Assembly: GCF_000758585.1 (NCBI RefSeq)
Contig: NZ_CP009281.1
Coordinates: forward strand, 186,001-250,000
From: Paenibacillus sp. FSL R5-0345
GTDB lineage: Bacteria > Bacillota > Bacilli > Paenibacillales > Paenibacillaceae
Direction of reading: 5' to 3'
DNA: 64,000 bases
Part shown: piece after piece, positions 26,681-34,255 of the stretch
Position numbering within the stretch: position 1 is the first letter of the stretch
Layout: each line of letters begins with the position of its first letter
Notes under the pieces: model-generated
Database searches by the model: none
What the model saw: only the letters and a program-made list of their open reading frames with translations
Told to the model about the DNA's origin: nothing
Made by a program: the position numbers and the translations under genes

Positions 26681-27607
26681 GTGGATAAATACAACATCCA
26701 TAGCGACTTTGAACCCTACGCGAAGACAAAACTCCCTTTAAATCCTTTGATATTGCCAATTTTGAATAAACTCATAGCGAGAAGTGCGAGAAAATTCAAC
26801 TCTACTGAAGGCGTGAATGTAACGAAAGAAGTTATTTCAGGCTATAAAGACGGAAGTGTTGAGCTGACGATAATTGAACCTGATGGTATTCCAAAGAATG
26901 CTCCTTGCCTTATTTACATTCATGGAGGAGCATTTGTCCTAAAAGCAGCACCTGCTCATATCCATTGGGTCTGTGAGTATGCTTCAAAAACACCTTGCAT
27001 AGTGGTATTTGTGGATTATAGACTAGCCCCGAAATACGCTTTTCCATTTGGTGTCGAGGATTGTTATGCAGCATTCGAGTGGGTCTGCAATCATGCGGAC
27101 GCCTTAGGCATTGATAAGAGTAGAATAGCAATTGGGGGAGATAGCGCGGGTGGCGCACTTGCTGCTGCAGTGACTTTAATGGCACGCGATAGGCAAGCTC
27201 CTCTTATTTGTTATCAAATGCTACTTTATCCAGTAACAGATGCAAGACAGACTACGGAATCCATTAAAGAGTTTACAGACACACCACTGTGGAACTCCAA
27301 ACTTAATAAGAAAATGTGGGAATTGTATCTCAAGAATGGAGTAGCCGCTAGCAAGAGAGAATATGCATCTCCTATGGAAGCAACATCATTAAAAGGCTTG
27401 CCTGACGCCTATGTTGAAATTACAGAGTTTGATTGTTTGCGGGACGAAGGAATTCATTACGCAGAGGCTTTACAAAAAAGTGGGGTTCAGGTTGAATTGT
27501 ATCACACCAAGGGAACCGTTCATGGGTATGATATAGCTGAAAAAAGTGAAATTGTGCAGCAGAGTGTAACACGAAGAATTGAGGCTTTACGAGGAGCTTT
27601 CAAGTAG
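26681..27607 (+). CDS. Alpha/beta hydrolase (HSL-type esterase)
   Basis: This 308-residue cytoplasmic esterase belongs to the hormone-sensitive-lipase group. The oxyanion motif is YIHGGAF, the nucleophile is the Ser in GGDSAGGALAA, the Asp is in EFDCLRDEG and the His is in GTVHGYD. Family members act on short acyl esters, but the natural substrate is unknown. The start is GTG at 26681, with GAGGAGG 5 nt upstream. It is followed by a strong terminator, so it is probably monocistronic. Confidence 0.88.
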   Translation: MDKYNIHSDFEPYAKTKLPLNPLILPILNKLIARSARKFNSTEGVNVTKEVISGYKDGSVELTIIEPDGIPKNAPCLIYIHGGAFVLKAAPAHIHWVCEYASKTPCIVVFVDYRLAPKYAFPFGVEDCYAAFEWVCNHADALGIDKSRIAIGGDSAGGALAAAVTLMARDRQAPLICYQMLLYPVTDARQTTESIKEFTDTPLWNSKLNKKMWELYLKNGVAASKREYASPMEATSLKGLPDAYVEITEFDCLRDEGIHYAEALQKSGVQVELYHTKGTVHGYDIAEKSEIVQQSVTRRIEALRGAFK

Positions 27608-27614
27608 AAAAAAT

Positions 27615-27665
27615 GAATCAAGCCGTGGGCATCTTTTCGATGATCCACGCGTTTGATTCTTTTTT
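27615..27665 (+). terminator. Terminator of the esterase gene
   Basis: GAATCAA-GCCGTGG pairs with CCACGCGTTTGATTC with small bulges, followed by six T. Confidence 0.8.
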
Positions 27666-27835
27666 ATTTTATCATCCATAAAATGTAAAAATGTCATAAT
27701 AATTTGATGACTGCTGTCACTATTTATCTTAATTTAAAAGCATTACAATAAAGGATGGTCCTAAAGCTTAGCTATTGCTAGAGTTGAGGCTTACTCAATC
27801 CTAAAAGAATTAACTATTTACACTGGAGGCAGCTC

Positions 27836-28525
27836 TTGAAGATGAACCCACAACTGTTACGAGATTTCCCGTTCTTCGAACATCTTGATGATGAATATTT
27901 AGCTGAAATTGCCAAGCTATGTAGTGAGCGTACTTATATAAAAGGAGAGTCCATCTTTTTTGAAGGTGAAGAGGGAGAGGAACTCTATCTGGTGATCTCA
28001 GGAGTTGTTCAAATCTATCAAGATAACCACTCTAGGGATGTGATCCTTTCTATTTTTAGAGAAGGTGACTTCTTTGGAGAGATGGCTTTGCTGCAAAATG
28101 AAAGAACACGCTCTGCTTCTGCAAGGACCATTGAGAAGTCCACCTTATGTATTCTGAAAAAACGCGATTTCATTCCCCTATTAAAAAGTAACCCAGAAAT
28201 ACTAATCGGCATTTTGGAAACAGCCTTAGATCGTCTACGTGATGCCAATAAATTAATAACAGACTTGACTGTTATTGACGTGCGTACGCGCATTGCTCGC
28301 GTGTTGTTGCGTCTAACAGAACAGCATGGCGTGCCCAGTGATGAAGGTGTTCTAATCGATTTGAAGCTAACGCATCAACACCTGGCAGATATGACAGGAA
28401 CGGCGCGAGAGACCGTGACAAAATCATTGCTTGGATTACAGGATGAGCAGTTGATACGTATTGATCAGAGAAAGATACTCGTGTGTAACATAGATAGACT
28501 TAGAAATATACTTGACGTAATTTAA
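27836..28525 (+). CDS. CRP/FNR-family transcription regulator
   Basis: This 229-residue regulator has a cNMP-binding beta-roll (about 12-125). Its phosphate cassette FFGEMALLQNERTRSASA keeps the Arg and small residues of cAMP-type binders. A dimer helix follows (about 126-145), then a C-terminal winged helix (about 160-225) with LTHQHLADMTGTARETVTKSL as the recognition unit. No Cys cluster for an FNR iron-sulfur centre is present. TTG at 27836 is preferred because GGAGG is 6 nt upstream; ATG at 27842 is the alternative. A TGTAA-N6-TTACA site just after it is a plausible target controlling the next two genes. Confidence 0.88.
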   Translation: MKMNPQLLRDFPFFEHLDDEYLAEIAKLCSERTYIKGESIFFEGEEGEELYLVISGVVQIYQDNHSRDVILSIFREGDFFGEMALLQNERTRSASARTIEKSTLCILKKRDFIPLLKSNPEILIGILETALDRLRDANKLITDLTVIDVRTRIARVLLRLTEQHGVPSDEGVLIDLKLTHQHLADMTGTARETVTKSLLGLQDEQLIRIDQRKILVCNIDRLRNILDVI

Positions 28526-28543
28526 ATTTGGATATTTGAAAAT

Positions 28544-28559
28544 TGTAATTGGGGTTACA
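28544..28559. promoter_or_regulatory. CRP-like inverted repeat TGTAA-N6-TTACA
   Basis: TGTAATTGGGGTTACA has the arm length and 6-nt spacing of CRP/FNR sites (TGTGA-N6-TCACA). It lies 19 nt after the CRP-like gene and 80 nt before the coiled-coil gene. That suggests the regulator controls the downstream pair. Confidence 0.5.
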
Positions 28560-28639
28560 GAACATTAATCAACCTAAATGATATAACAGTATTAACAAAG
28601 AACACGAACGACTATTAATAAATGAAAAGAGGAACTGGA

Positions 28640-29266
28640 ATGAGTGTTAAAAAATTGGTTTTATCTATGTCAGGTACTTTTGTACTGGGAATCATTGTAG
28701 GCGGGGTCTTGTTATATAACGATTCGGTCTATAACTCCGTTAAGGATGCCCTGAATGGAAATGCCACGCAAAATTCGGTAGGCAGCGTTAATGGAGTGGG
28801 TGGTGTGACACAGGTTAATATTCAGGGTATGGATCTTGAAACAGCATTGATGGCTGTACAGTCTAATCGTGCAAGTATGTTAGAAAATCAGTTGAAAGAC
28901 CAAATCGAATCCGTACAAGCCAAGAATGAAACAATCTCAAAACTGAATCAATTGTTGGGAATTATCAATGAAGAGCTAGGGAAGCTTCCTTCAGGTACTG
29001 AGGCCAACGCTGCTGTGAATCTGGCAGATGACAAGGGTGCCATGTTTACTGCCATGAGTATGGCTATACCGCAAACAAAAGGCGAGCTTGAGAGTCTGTT
29101 GGGACAAATCAAGTCACAGATTGATAGTGCAAGTAATAGTCAGCAAATGGACATGCTGCGCCTGCAAAGTTTATCCAATAAGCGGAACGAAGCTTTCGAT
29201 GTAATGACGAATTTTGTTAAAAAAATGGAAGATTCAAGAAATAGTATTATAGGAAATATGCGGTGA
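28640..29266 (+). CDS. Membrane-anchored coiled-coil protein of unknown function
   Basis: The 208-residue protein has one N-terminal membrane helix (about 5-25, LVLSMSGTFVLGIIVGGVLL), a Gly/Asn/Val-rich linker and a helical body with heptad-like repeats (about 70-205). The topology is single-pass with the body outside, or a signal anchor. It matches no family I recognise. AGAGGA lies 5-6 nt before the ATG at 28640, so a start 18 nt earlier is rejected. It is 12 nt from the cNMP-PrsW gene and certainly co-transcribed, which marks it as a candidate partner or substrate of that protease. Confidence 0.75.
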   Translation: MSVKKLVLSMSGTFVLGIIVGGVLLYNDSVYNSVKDALNGNATQNSVGSVNGVGGVTQVNIQGMDLETALMAVQSNRASMLENQLKDQIESVQAKNETISKLNQLLGIINEELGKLPSGTEANAAVNLADDKGAMFTAMSMAIPQTKGELESLLGQIKSQIDSASNSQQMDMLRLQSLSNKRNEAFDVMTNFVKKMEDSRNSIIGNMR

Positions 29267-29278
29267 TGAATTAAAACT

Positions 29279-31099
29279 ATGATACCTAGTGCTGCAGTCG
29301 ATTTTCTACGTGATCATCCGTTATTACGAGGTATTCCTGATGATGAGCTACGAAATGTAATTAACGCTATAAAACTTATGTCTTTAGAGGATGGACAACG
29401 ACTTCTTATGGAAGAGTCCACCTCTAAGGACTGTTTCATTATATGGCAAGGGAAAGTGCAAGTCACCTCGGTGAACTTAGTTGGAAAGGCGCTGCTCTTA
29501 GCTGAACTTGGACCGGGAGAGTTAGTAGGAGAGATCGGTCTTATTCGGAACGTACAAAGATCAGCTAGTGTTACGGCAATCGGACCAGTAAAGGCGTTGC
29601 GTCTGGACCGTTCCTCGTTCGAATATTTGGCGAGCCTGAGTCCGCTATTTTATGAGAGTGTGCTTGTGAACATACGGATTCGAATGATCCATAGTATGCT
29701 TCGCAAAGCGACAATCTGGTCGGTCATACCTGATGCTGAACTTCGGGGTCTTGCAGAGATTACAACGATTAAGAAAGTAACGAAGGGCGAAGAGATTATC
29801 GCGGAAGGTACGGATGTTGATCAATTTCTCATGATAAGCAGCGGAAGCATCGAGCTTTGCAGCCGAAAGCGGCGTAAGACTATTCTTCGAGAAGGGGATT
29901 TTTATGGAGAGACAGAGTTACTAACGGACACGGTTTCCTCGCACACGTTGATCGCGGTAGAAGATAGTGAATTACTGATCATGGGTAAGTTAGAATTCTT
30001 AACTATACTTGACTATTATGCTCCGGTTCGTCAACAACTCATAGAGGTTCTAAATATACGAACACCTCATATGTTGGAGAAAGTTACTATCGCCTTTGGC
30101 GGGGAGTCTATTGTAGAGGATAATAAATCGCTACCTAAGGCCAAGGACAAGTGGATGGAGCAATTACTCTGGCTGGTAGGTGGATTCCTTGTCTTATCCT
30201 TCTTGGCACTATTCCTTCATAGCCAATGGTGGAAGATCGCCGCTTTAATTGTTGGAGGTGTTGTGGGTCCTGTAGCATTCGTAGCTTTTATGAGAAGTCA
30301 GCAGTTAATAGGCTTTCGCCAGAGGAGGCTTGGTTTAGTTTTTGTGTCCACGGCGATTGTTGCTATCCCTCTGGCTTGGTATTTAGAGCGGATTTGGCTT
30401 TTTGAAGTAAAAGCAAATTCCTCCGACTTTTCGCAGCTTTACGTACCGTTGTCTGTAGCTCTAATTGAAGAAACTGCAAAATTATTAGTCTGTGTGATGC
30501 TCGTTCGGACGCGAAAAATCCATTTTCTGATGGATGCAGTGGTGTTTGGTGCCGCAGCAGGAATGGGATTTGCTGCAGTGGAAAGTATTATTTATGGATG
30601 GGTACATATTGATGATGCCTCTTCACTTGGAATGCTCGCCGTCCTATGGATGAGAGCATTATTATCTCCCTTCGGTCATGGAACATGGACTGCGATCGCA
30701 ACTGTGGGTATCTGGTATGCAAGCAGCATGCATAAGAACTCGAACTTGGGTGACAGTAAGCCGTGGACGAAAGGGCGACGTGCAATGGAGATGTTTTTGG
30801 CAGCAGTCGTGATGCATGCATTATGGAATTATCACTTTGAATCGGGTCTGATGAAGGCGGGTGCTATGGCCTTAGTCGGGTTTTTGGGTCTCTATTTATT
30901 GTTCTCACTCATTCGTAGGGGAAGAAGAGAGGAGTTCCATGCATTGAATATGTTAAATCCAACCACGCATGAGGCGATAAGGCATGACGATCAAGTGAAG
31001 CCTAAGACGCAGGAGCTTTTTTGTGAAGGCTGCGGGTCAATGTCTCCTCAAGGTACTCGTTACTGTGCACGCTGTGGCCAGGCATTAAGGGTGAAATGA
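29279..31099 (+). CDS. Two cNMP-binding domains fused to a PrsW-type membrane protease and a zinc ribbon
   Basis: The 606-residue protein starts with a cNMP-type domain (about 8-125) whose cassette GEIGLIRNVQRSASV is canonical. A second (about 140-255) has lost the Arg (ETELLTDTVSSHTL). About eight membrane segments follow (about 295-550) and carry PrsW-type motifs: IEETAK at about 397-401, FAAVES, FGHGTW and MHALWN. PrsW proteins are glutamic-type intramembrane proteases, and in B. subtilis PrsW starts the cleavage of anti-sigma RsiW. The C-terminus is a zinc ribbon (CEGCG...CARCG). The inference is a protease gated by a cytoplasmic nucleotide signal. The upstream CRP-type gene and membrane coiled-coil gene are its probable partners. 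Confidence 0.85.
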   Translation: MIPSAAVDFLRDHPLLRGIPDDELRNVINAIKLMSLEDGQRLLMEESTSKDCFIIWQGKVQVTSVNLVGKALLLAELGPGELVGEIGLIRNVQRSASVTAIGPVKALRLDRSSFEYLASLSPLFYESVLVNIRIRMIHSMLRKATIWSVIPDAELRGLAEITTIKKVTKGEEIIAEGTDVDQFLMISSGSIELCSRKRRKTILREGDFYGETELLTDTVSSHTLIAVEDSELLIMGKLEFLTILDYYAPVRQQLIEVLNIRTPHMLEKVTIAFGGESIVEDNKSLPKAKDKWMEQLLWLVGGFLVLSFLALFLHSQWWKIAALIVGGVVGPVAFVAFMRSQQLIGFRQRRLGLVFVSTAIVAIPLAWYLERIWLFEVKANSSDFSQLYVPLSVALIEETAKLLVCVMLVRTRKIHFLMDAVVFGAAAGMGFAAVESIIYGWVHIDDASSLGMLAVLWMRALLSPFGHGTWTAIATVGIWYASSMHKNSNLGDSKPWTKGRRAMEMFLAAVVMHALWNYHFESGLMKAGAMALVGFLGLYLLFSLIRRGRREEFHALNMLNPTTHEAIRHDDQVKPKTQELFCEGCGSMSPQGTRYCARCGQALRVK

Positions 31100-31123
31100 T
31101 AATTAACTTTGACGTAGAGCCAC

Positions 31124-31155
31124 AAGCTCCGTTCCTAGTGGAACGGAGCTTTTTT
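31124..31155. terminator. Terminator shared by the PrsW fusion gene and the collagen-like gene
   Basis: AAGCTCCGTTC (31124-31134) pairs with GAACGGAGCTT (31141-31151) and runs into T on the plus strand. The convergent gene ends at 31166. Confidence 0.88.
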
Positions 31156-31165
31156 GCGTGCTCAT

Positions 31166-31504
31166 TTAGAAACATGTAAAGGATTGGATGGACTCCAAGC
31201 TCAATCCTGTATACACCCAGAACCTTCCGTTCCACTGAAATCCAGCAACCGAGGTACGTCCTACGAAAACCGGGTAAAACCAGAATTGATTTCTATTGAC
31301 AAGCCAAATGTACGTATTCCGAAACAAACAGCCAGCAATTGCTCCCGGGTCGACAGCAAGGGGCGAAACCGCAGATTGCTGAGGGATGAATTCTGGGGGA
31401 GGTGAGCTGGGTGCTGTGAGTCCTGGTTGCCCGGGGCCTGGCTGTCCCGCCTGTCCCGGCTGCCCTGGGAATCCTGGGAAACTTGGAGGTGGTAAAAATG
31501 ACAT
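31166..31504 (-). CDS. Small collagen-like Pro/Gly-rich protein
   Basis: The 112-residue protein starts with a Pro/Gly/Gln-rich collagen-like stretch (about 5-45, FPGQPGQAGQPGPGQPG). It is followed by an aromatic domain with GCLFRNTYIWLVNRNQFWFYP, FVGRTSVAGFQW and a terminal SFTCF. Similar small proteins occur across Bacillus and Paenibacillus and are thought to belong to the spore or cell surface, but no function is known. AAGGAG precedes the ATG at 31504. The plus-strand frames over it have no ribosome site. Confidence 0.75.
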   Translation of the reverse strand: MSFLPPPSFPGFPGQPGQAGQPGPGQPGLTAPSSPPPEFIPQQSAVSPLAVDPGAIAGCLFRNTYIWLVNRNQFWFYPVFVGRTSVAGFQWNGRFWVYTGLSLESIQSFTCF

Positions 31505-31774
31505 AATCTTGTCACTCCTTAATGGATGGGCTAAAACATTGTATGTAGAAGCGGAGAAAAGTGAATGGGCGTTTCGAAGATTCTTTACTATGTTTCGCGG
31601 GGGATGAAATGTTTTCTGGATTATGTGTTAAACGAGAAGACAGCTCATTGCAAGAATGAACAGTGGCTTACAATGCCATGTGGATATTATTCCCTTTATA
31701 AATTAAGCGCATGAATAACCCATGGAGGTTATAATAGACACAAAGAAGAACCGATGCTTACTAACCAACAGTAC

Positions 31775-31816
31775 AATAGACCCCGTATCTTACGATGGGT
31801 GGGGTCTATTTTTTTT
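31775..31816 (+). terminator. Terminator or attenuator in the leader of the EamA gene
   Basis: AATAGACCCC (31775-31784) pairs with GGGGTCTATT (31801-31810), and six more T follow. It lies 55 nt before the EamA start, with no plus-strand gene upstream, so it could act as an attenuator. A 26-codon frame (31754-31834) overlaps the hairpin. Confidence 0.6.
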
Positions 31817-31870
31817 GGCGTAAGGCTGTTATGAAAGCTGTGTAGTCGGTATTATTGAAAGGTGATTTAA

Positions 31871-32758
31871 ATGCTGAAAGCTTATGGTTGGCTCACTTTT
31901 TGTGTAGTCGTATGGGGTAGCAACTTTGTGTTTGGAAAGATCTTAGTTCAGGACTTCTCCCCCGGTCTGTTAACATCACTGAGACTTTTATTTATAGTGT
32001 TATGTCTAGTTGGAATAACAGCTTACAAAAAGAGTTTTAAGCTGGTGGGTAAATCGGATGTCCTACTAATTTTATCTTTAGGTGTTATTGGTGTGTTTAT
32101 TAATCAATGGTCCTTTTTTAAAGGGCTGCAAACGGCTGATCCAACGACATCTGCAATTATTTTAGCTATGACTCCTATTTTAACGGGCTTGTTAGCCGCT
32201 GTTTTTTTAAAAGAAAAATTAACGATTCGTATGCTCATAGGGTCCATTCTAGCGATCATAGGCATTTATTTTGTCGTTGTAAAAGGTGGATCATCCTCGT
32301 TACATGTTGACAAAGGACTACTGTGGATTGTTGTGACGATGATAACATTCGCAATTATGATTATTATGACTAGGGTACTCTCGCAAAGAATAGATCCACT
32401 CACGATTACTTTATATTCAAATCTGGTGGGTTTTATATTATCGATCCCTTTTGCCTTCTCGCTAGATACACCTATACGAATGAGCTCGAATATTACGGAT
32501 TGGGCTCTGCTGATTGGAACCGCCATTGTTGTACATGGCATAGCCACTCTGATTTGGAATAACAATATTCGACATGTTAATGCTTCAAAAGCGTCTGTAT
32601 TATCTAATTTAGAGCCTTTTGTAGCCATGATTATGGGATTAATATTACTGTACAAACCCATCACAGGTGTGGAAGTGTTAGGGTCATTGTTCATTCTGAC
32701 AGGAGTTATGTTATCTACGTATCAACGAAAAAGTGCGATATTAAACCCGGTGGAATAG
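31871..32758 (+). CDS. EamA-family (DMT) membrane transporter
   Basis: This 295-residue protein has ten hydrophobic helices arranged as two EamA repeats (about 5-140 and 150-290). The pattern is that of drug/metabolite exporters. PGLLTSLRLLF and LTPILTGLLAAVFLKEKLT-like segments (AMTPILTGLLAAVFLKEKLT) are typical of repeat ends. The exported compound cannot be read from sequence. AAAGGTGAT lies before the ATG. A hairpin in the leader suggests regulated read-through. Confidence 0.88.
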   Translation: MLKAYGWLTFCVVVWGSNFVFGKILVQDFSPGLLTSLRLLFIVLCLVGITAYKKSFKLVGKSDVLLILSLGVIGVFINQWSFFKGLQTADPTTSAIILAMTPILTGLLAAVFLKEKLTIRMLIGSILAIIGIYFVVVKGGSSSLHVDKGLLWIVVTMITFAIMIIMTRVLSQRIDPLTITLYSNLVGFILSIPFAFSLDTPIRMSSNITDWALLIGTAIVVHGIATLIWNNNIRHVNASKASVLSNLEPFVAMIMGLILLYKPITGVEVLGSLFILTGVMLSTYQRKSAILNPVE

Positions 32759-32867
32759 CCTGAGGGGGAGAGACTCGGAGACTCATTAATTCTCCGGGTT
32801 ACAGCCCTTATTTTCACCAATTTATTCATATACTTGTGAATTAGTATCTTAATAGACTTAGATATGT

Positions 32868-32873
32868 TATAAT
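32868..32873 (+). promoter_or_regulatory. -10 element of the cold shock gene
   Basis: A consensus TATAAT lies about 140 nt before the csp start. No good -35 is visible at the normal spacing. The transcript would have a leader of about 130 nt. Confidence 0.5.
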
Positions 32874-32898
32874 AAATTTATTGAAGTAGCGTCCTAAT

Positions 32899-32963
32899 AA
32901 ATACACATAGTGTAGAGGGTTGTTCTTGAATTAATAACCTTGTACCATATGTGTATTTTTTAT
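32899..32963 (+). promoter_or_regulatory. Structured 5' leader of the cold shock gene
   Basis: AAATACACATA (32899-32909) pairs over 11 bp with TATGTGTATTT (32948-32958) around a 38-nt loop, and T-rich sequence follows. A long structured leader is known for csp mRNAs, where temperature-dependent folding controls translation or read-through. Confidence 0.5.
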
Positions 32964-33011
32964 TTTTAGAGATAAGAATGTCATGTAAATTAAAATTAGG
33001 TGGTAATTAGT

Positions 33012-33212
33012 ATGGAAACAGGCACAGTGAAATGGTTTAACGCAGAAAAAGGATTTGGATTTATCGAAGTTGAGGGCGGTAGTGATGTATTCGTACATTT
33101 CAGCGCAATCACTGGAGACGGTTTTAAATCTTTGGACGAAGGTCAACGTGTTGAATTTAATATCGTACAAGGCAATCGCGGAGCACAAGCTGAGAATGTC
33201 GTAAAACTCTAA
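33012..33212 (+). CDS. Cold shock protein (CspA/CspB family)
   Basis: This 66-residue OB-fold RNA chaperone has the two RNA-binding motifs KGFGFIE and DVFVHFSAI. It begins [16 protein letters not shown], so the ATG at 33012 is chosen over a GTG-led frame 12 nt upstream. AGGTGG lies 8 nt before it. It is monocistronic with its own structured leader and terminator. The csp letter (B, C or D) cannot be assigned. Confidence 0.95.
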   Translation: METGTVKWFNAEKGFGFIEVEGGSDVFVHFSAITGDGFKSLDEGQRVEFNIVQGNRGAQAENVVKL

Positions 33213-33223
33213 TATAGAGCTCG

Positions 33224-33255
33224 AAGCCCCAAACAATATGTTTGGGGCTTTTTTA
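33224..33255 (+). terminator. Terminator of the cold shock gene
   Basis: AAGCCCCAAAC (33224-33234) pairs with GTTTGGGGCTT (33240-33250), then a T-run. Confidence 0.92.
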
Positions 33256-33386
33256 TTTTTTTTCAGGGGATAAAGAACGGGCTGATATCCTGAATCTTTT
33301 GATGTTCTGAAGTTAATCAAGCAAATAAAACCATTTTATGGTATGTTTTTTGGTGATTGATGTTATAACTTGGGAGCTGTATAAGG

Positions 33387-34034
33387 ATGATAGGGAATAC
33401 GACAGACAAAGAACGGACGATATTCGATCATGCTGGAAATACGATCAAGACAGAAGACAGAGAAATTCGAATTCTTGCCAAGTATGAAGAGCCGCTGGTT
33501 GTCCTGTTAGGAAACGTGCTTAGCGATGAGGAATGTAATGAGTTAATTGAGTATTCTAGAGAACGATTGCAACGTTCGAAAATAGGCGAAGACCATGTGG
33601 TCAATTCAATTAGAACGAGCAGCGGTGTGTTCTGTGAGGAGAATGAGACGGTTACAAGAATCGAGAAACGATTCTCACAAATTATGAATATCCCTATCGA
33701 GCACGGTGATGGCTTGCAAGTCCTTTTGTATATCCCTGGTCAAGAGTATCTACCCCATCATGATTTCTTCGCACAAACGAGTCGAGCAAGTAGCAATAAT
33801 CGAATTAGTACGCTCGTGATGTATTTGAATGATGTGGAGGAAGGTGGAGAAACAGATTTCCCTATGCTTAATTTATCTGTGAGCCCTAACAAAGGTATGG
33901 CGGTCTACTTCGAATATTTTTATGATAATCATGAATTAAACGAGTCCACCTTACATGCAGGTATGCCAGTAATCAAAGGCGAAAAGTGGGTTGCAACGAT
34001 GTGGATGAGAAGACAAGTCCTTCGCTCTTCCTAG
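33387..34034 (+). CDS. 2-oxoglutarate/Fe(II) oxygenase, prolyl 4-hydroxylase type
   Basis: The 215-residue protein has the double-stranded beta-helix of P4H enzymes. The iron ligands are His and Asp in LPHHDFF and His in STLHAGMPV, and the 2-oxoglutarate-binding Lys is in IKGEKWVATMW. It resembles the small soluble P4H of Bacillus anthracis, for which collagen-like or elongation-factor substrates have been discussed. A collagen-like protein gene lies 2 kb upstream, but no link is shown. GGGAG precedes the ATG. A GACACC terminator follows. Confidence 0.87.
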   Translation: MIGNTTDKERTIFDHAGNTIKTEDREIRILAKYEEPLVVLLGNVLSDEECNELIEYSRERLQRSKIGEDHVVNSIRTSSGVFCEENETVTRIEKRFSQIMNIPIEHGDGLQVLLYIPGQEYLPHHDFFAQTSRASSNNRISTLVMYLNDVEEGGETDFPMLNLSVSPNKGMAVYFEYFYDNHELNESTLHAGMPVIKGEKWVATMWMRRQVLRSS

Positions 34035-34091
34035 ATGTAAGTTATTGTATTTTTTTAATCTCACTTACTACAGTCAATATATCTTCCAGAC

Positions 34092-34117
34092 AAGACACCC
34101 TAAAGGGTGTCTTTTTA
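34092..34117 (+). terminator. GACACC-family terminator 5
   Basis: AAGACACCC (34092-34100) pairs with GGGTGTCTT (34105-34113), then T. It ends the oxygenase gene. Confidence 0.88.
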
Positions 34118-34255
34118 TATTAAAGTAAGTAATTTTATTGATAATTTCTATAGATTGGAGAGAGGCTAAGGGGGATCGGAGTATTGATTGGAGGATTTAC
34201 TAGTCACTATGTTATAATATTTATTCACTATTTCAAATAGGGTGAATCTAACATC

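Noticed and set aside
31386..31607. Plus-strand frame opposite the collagen-like gene
   Set aside because: It is the complement of the Pro/Gly repeats and lacks a ribosome site.
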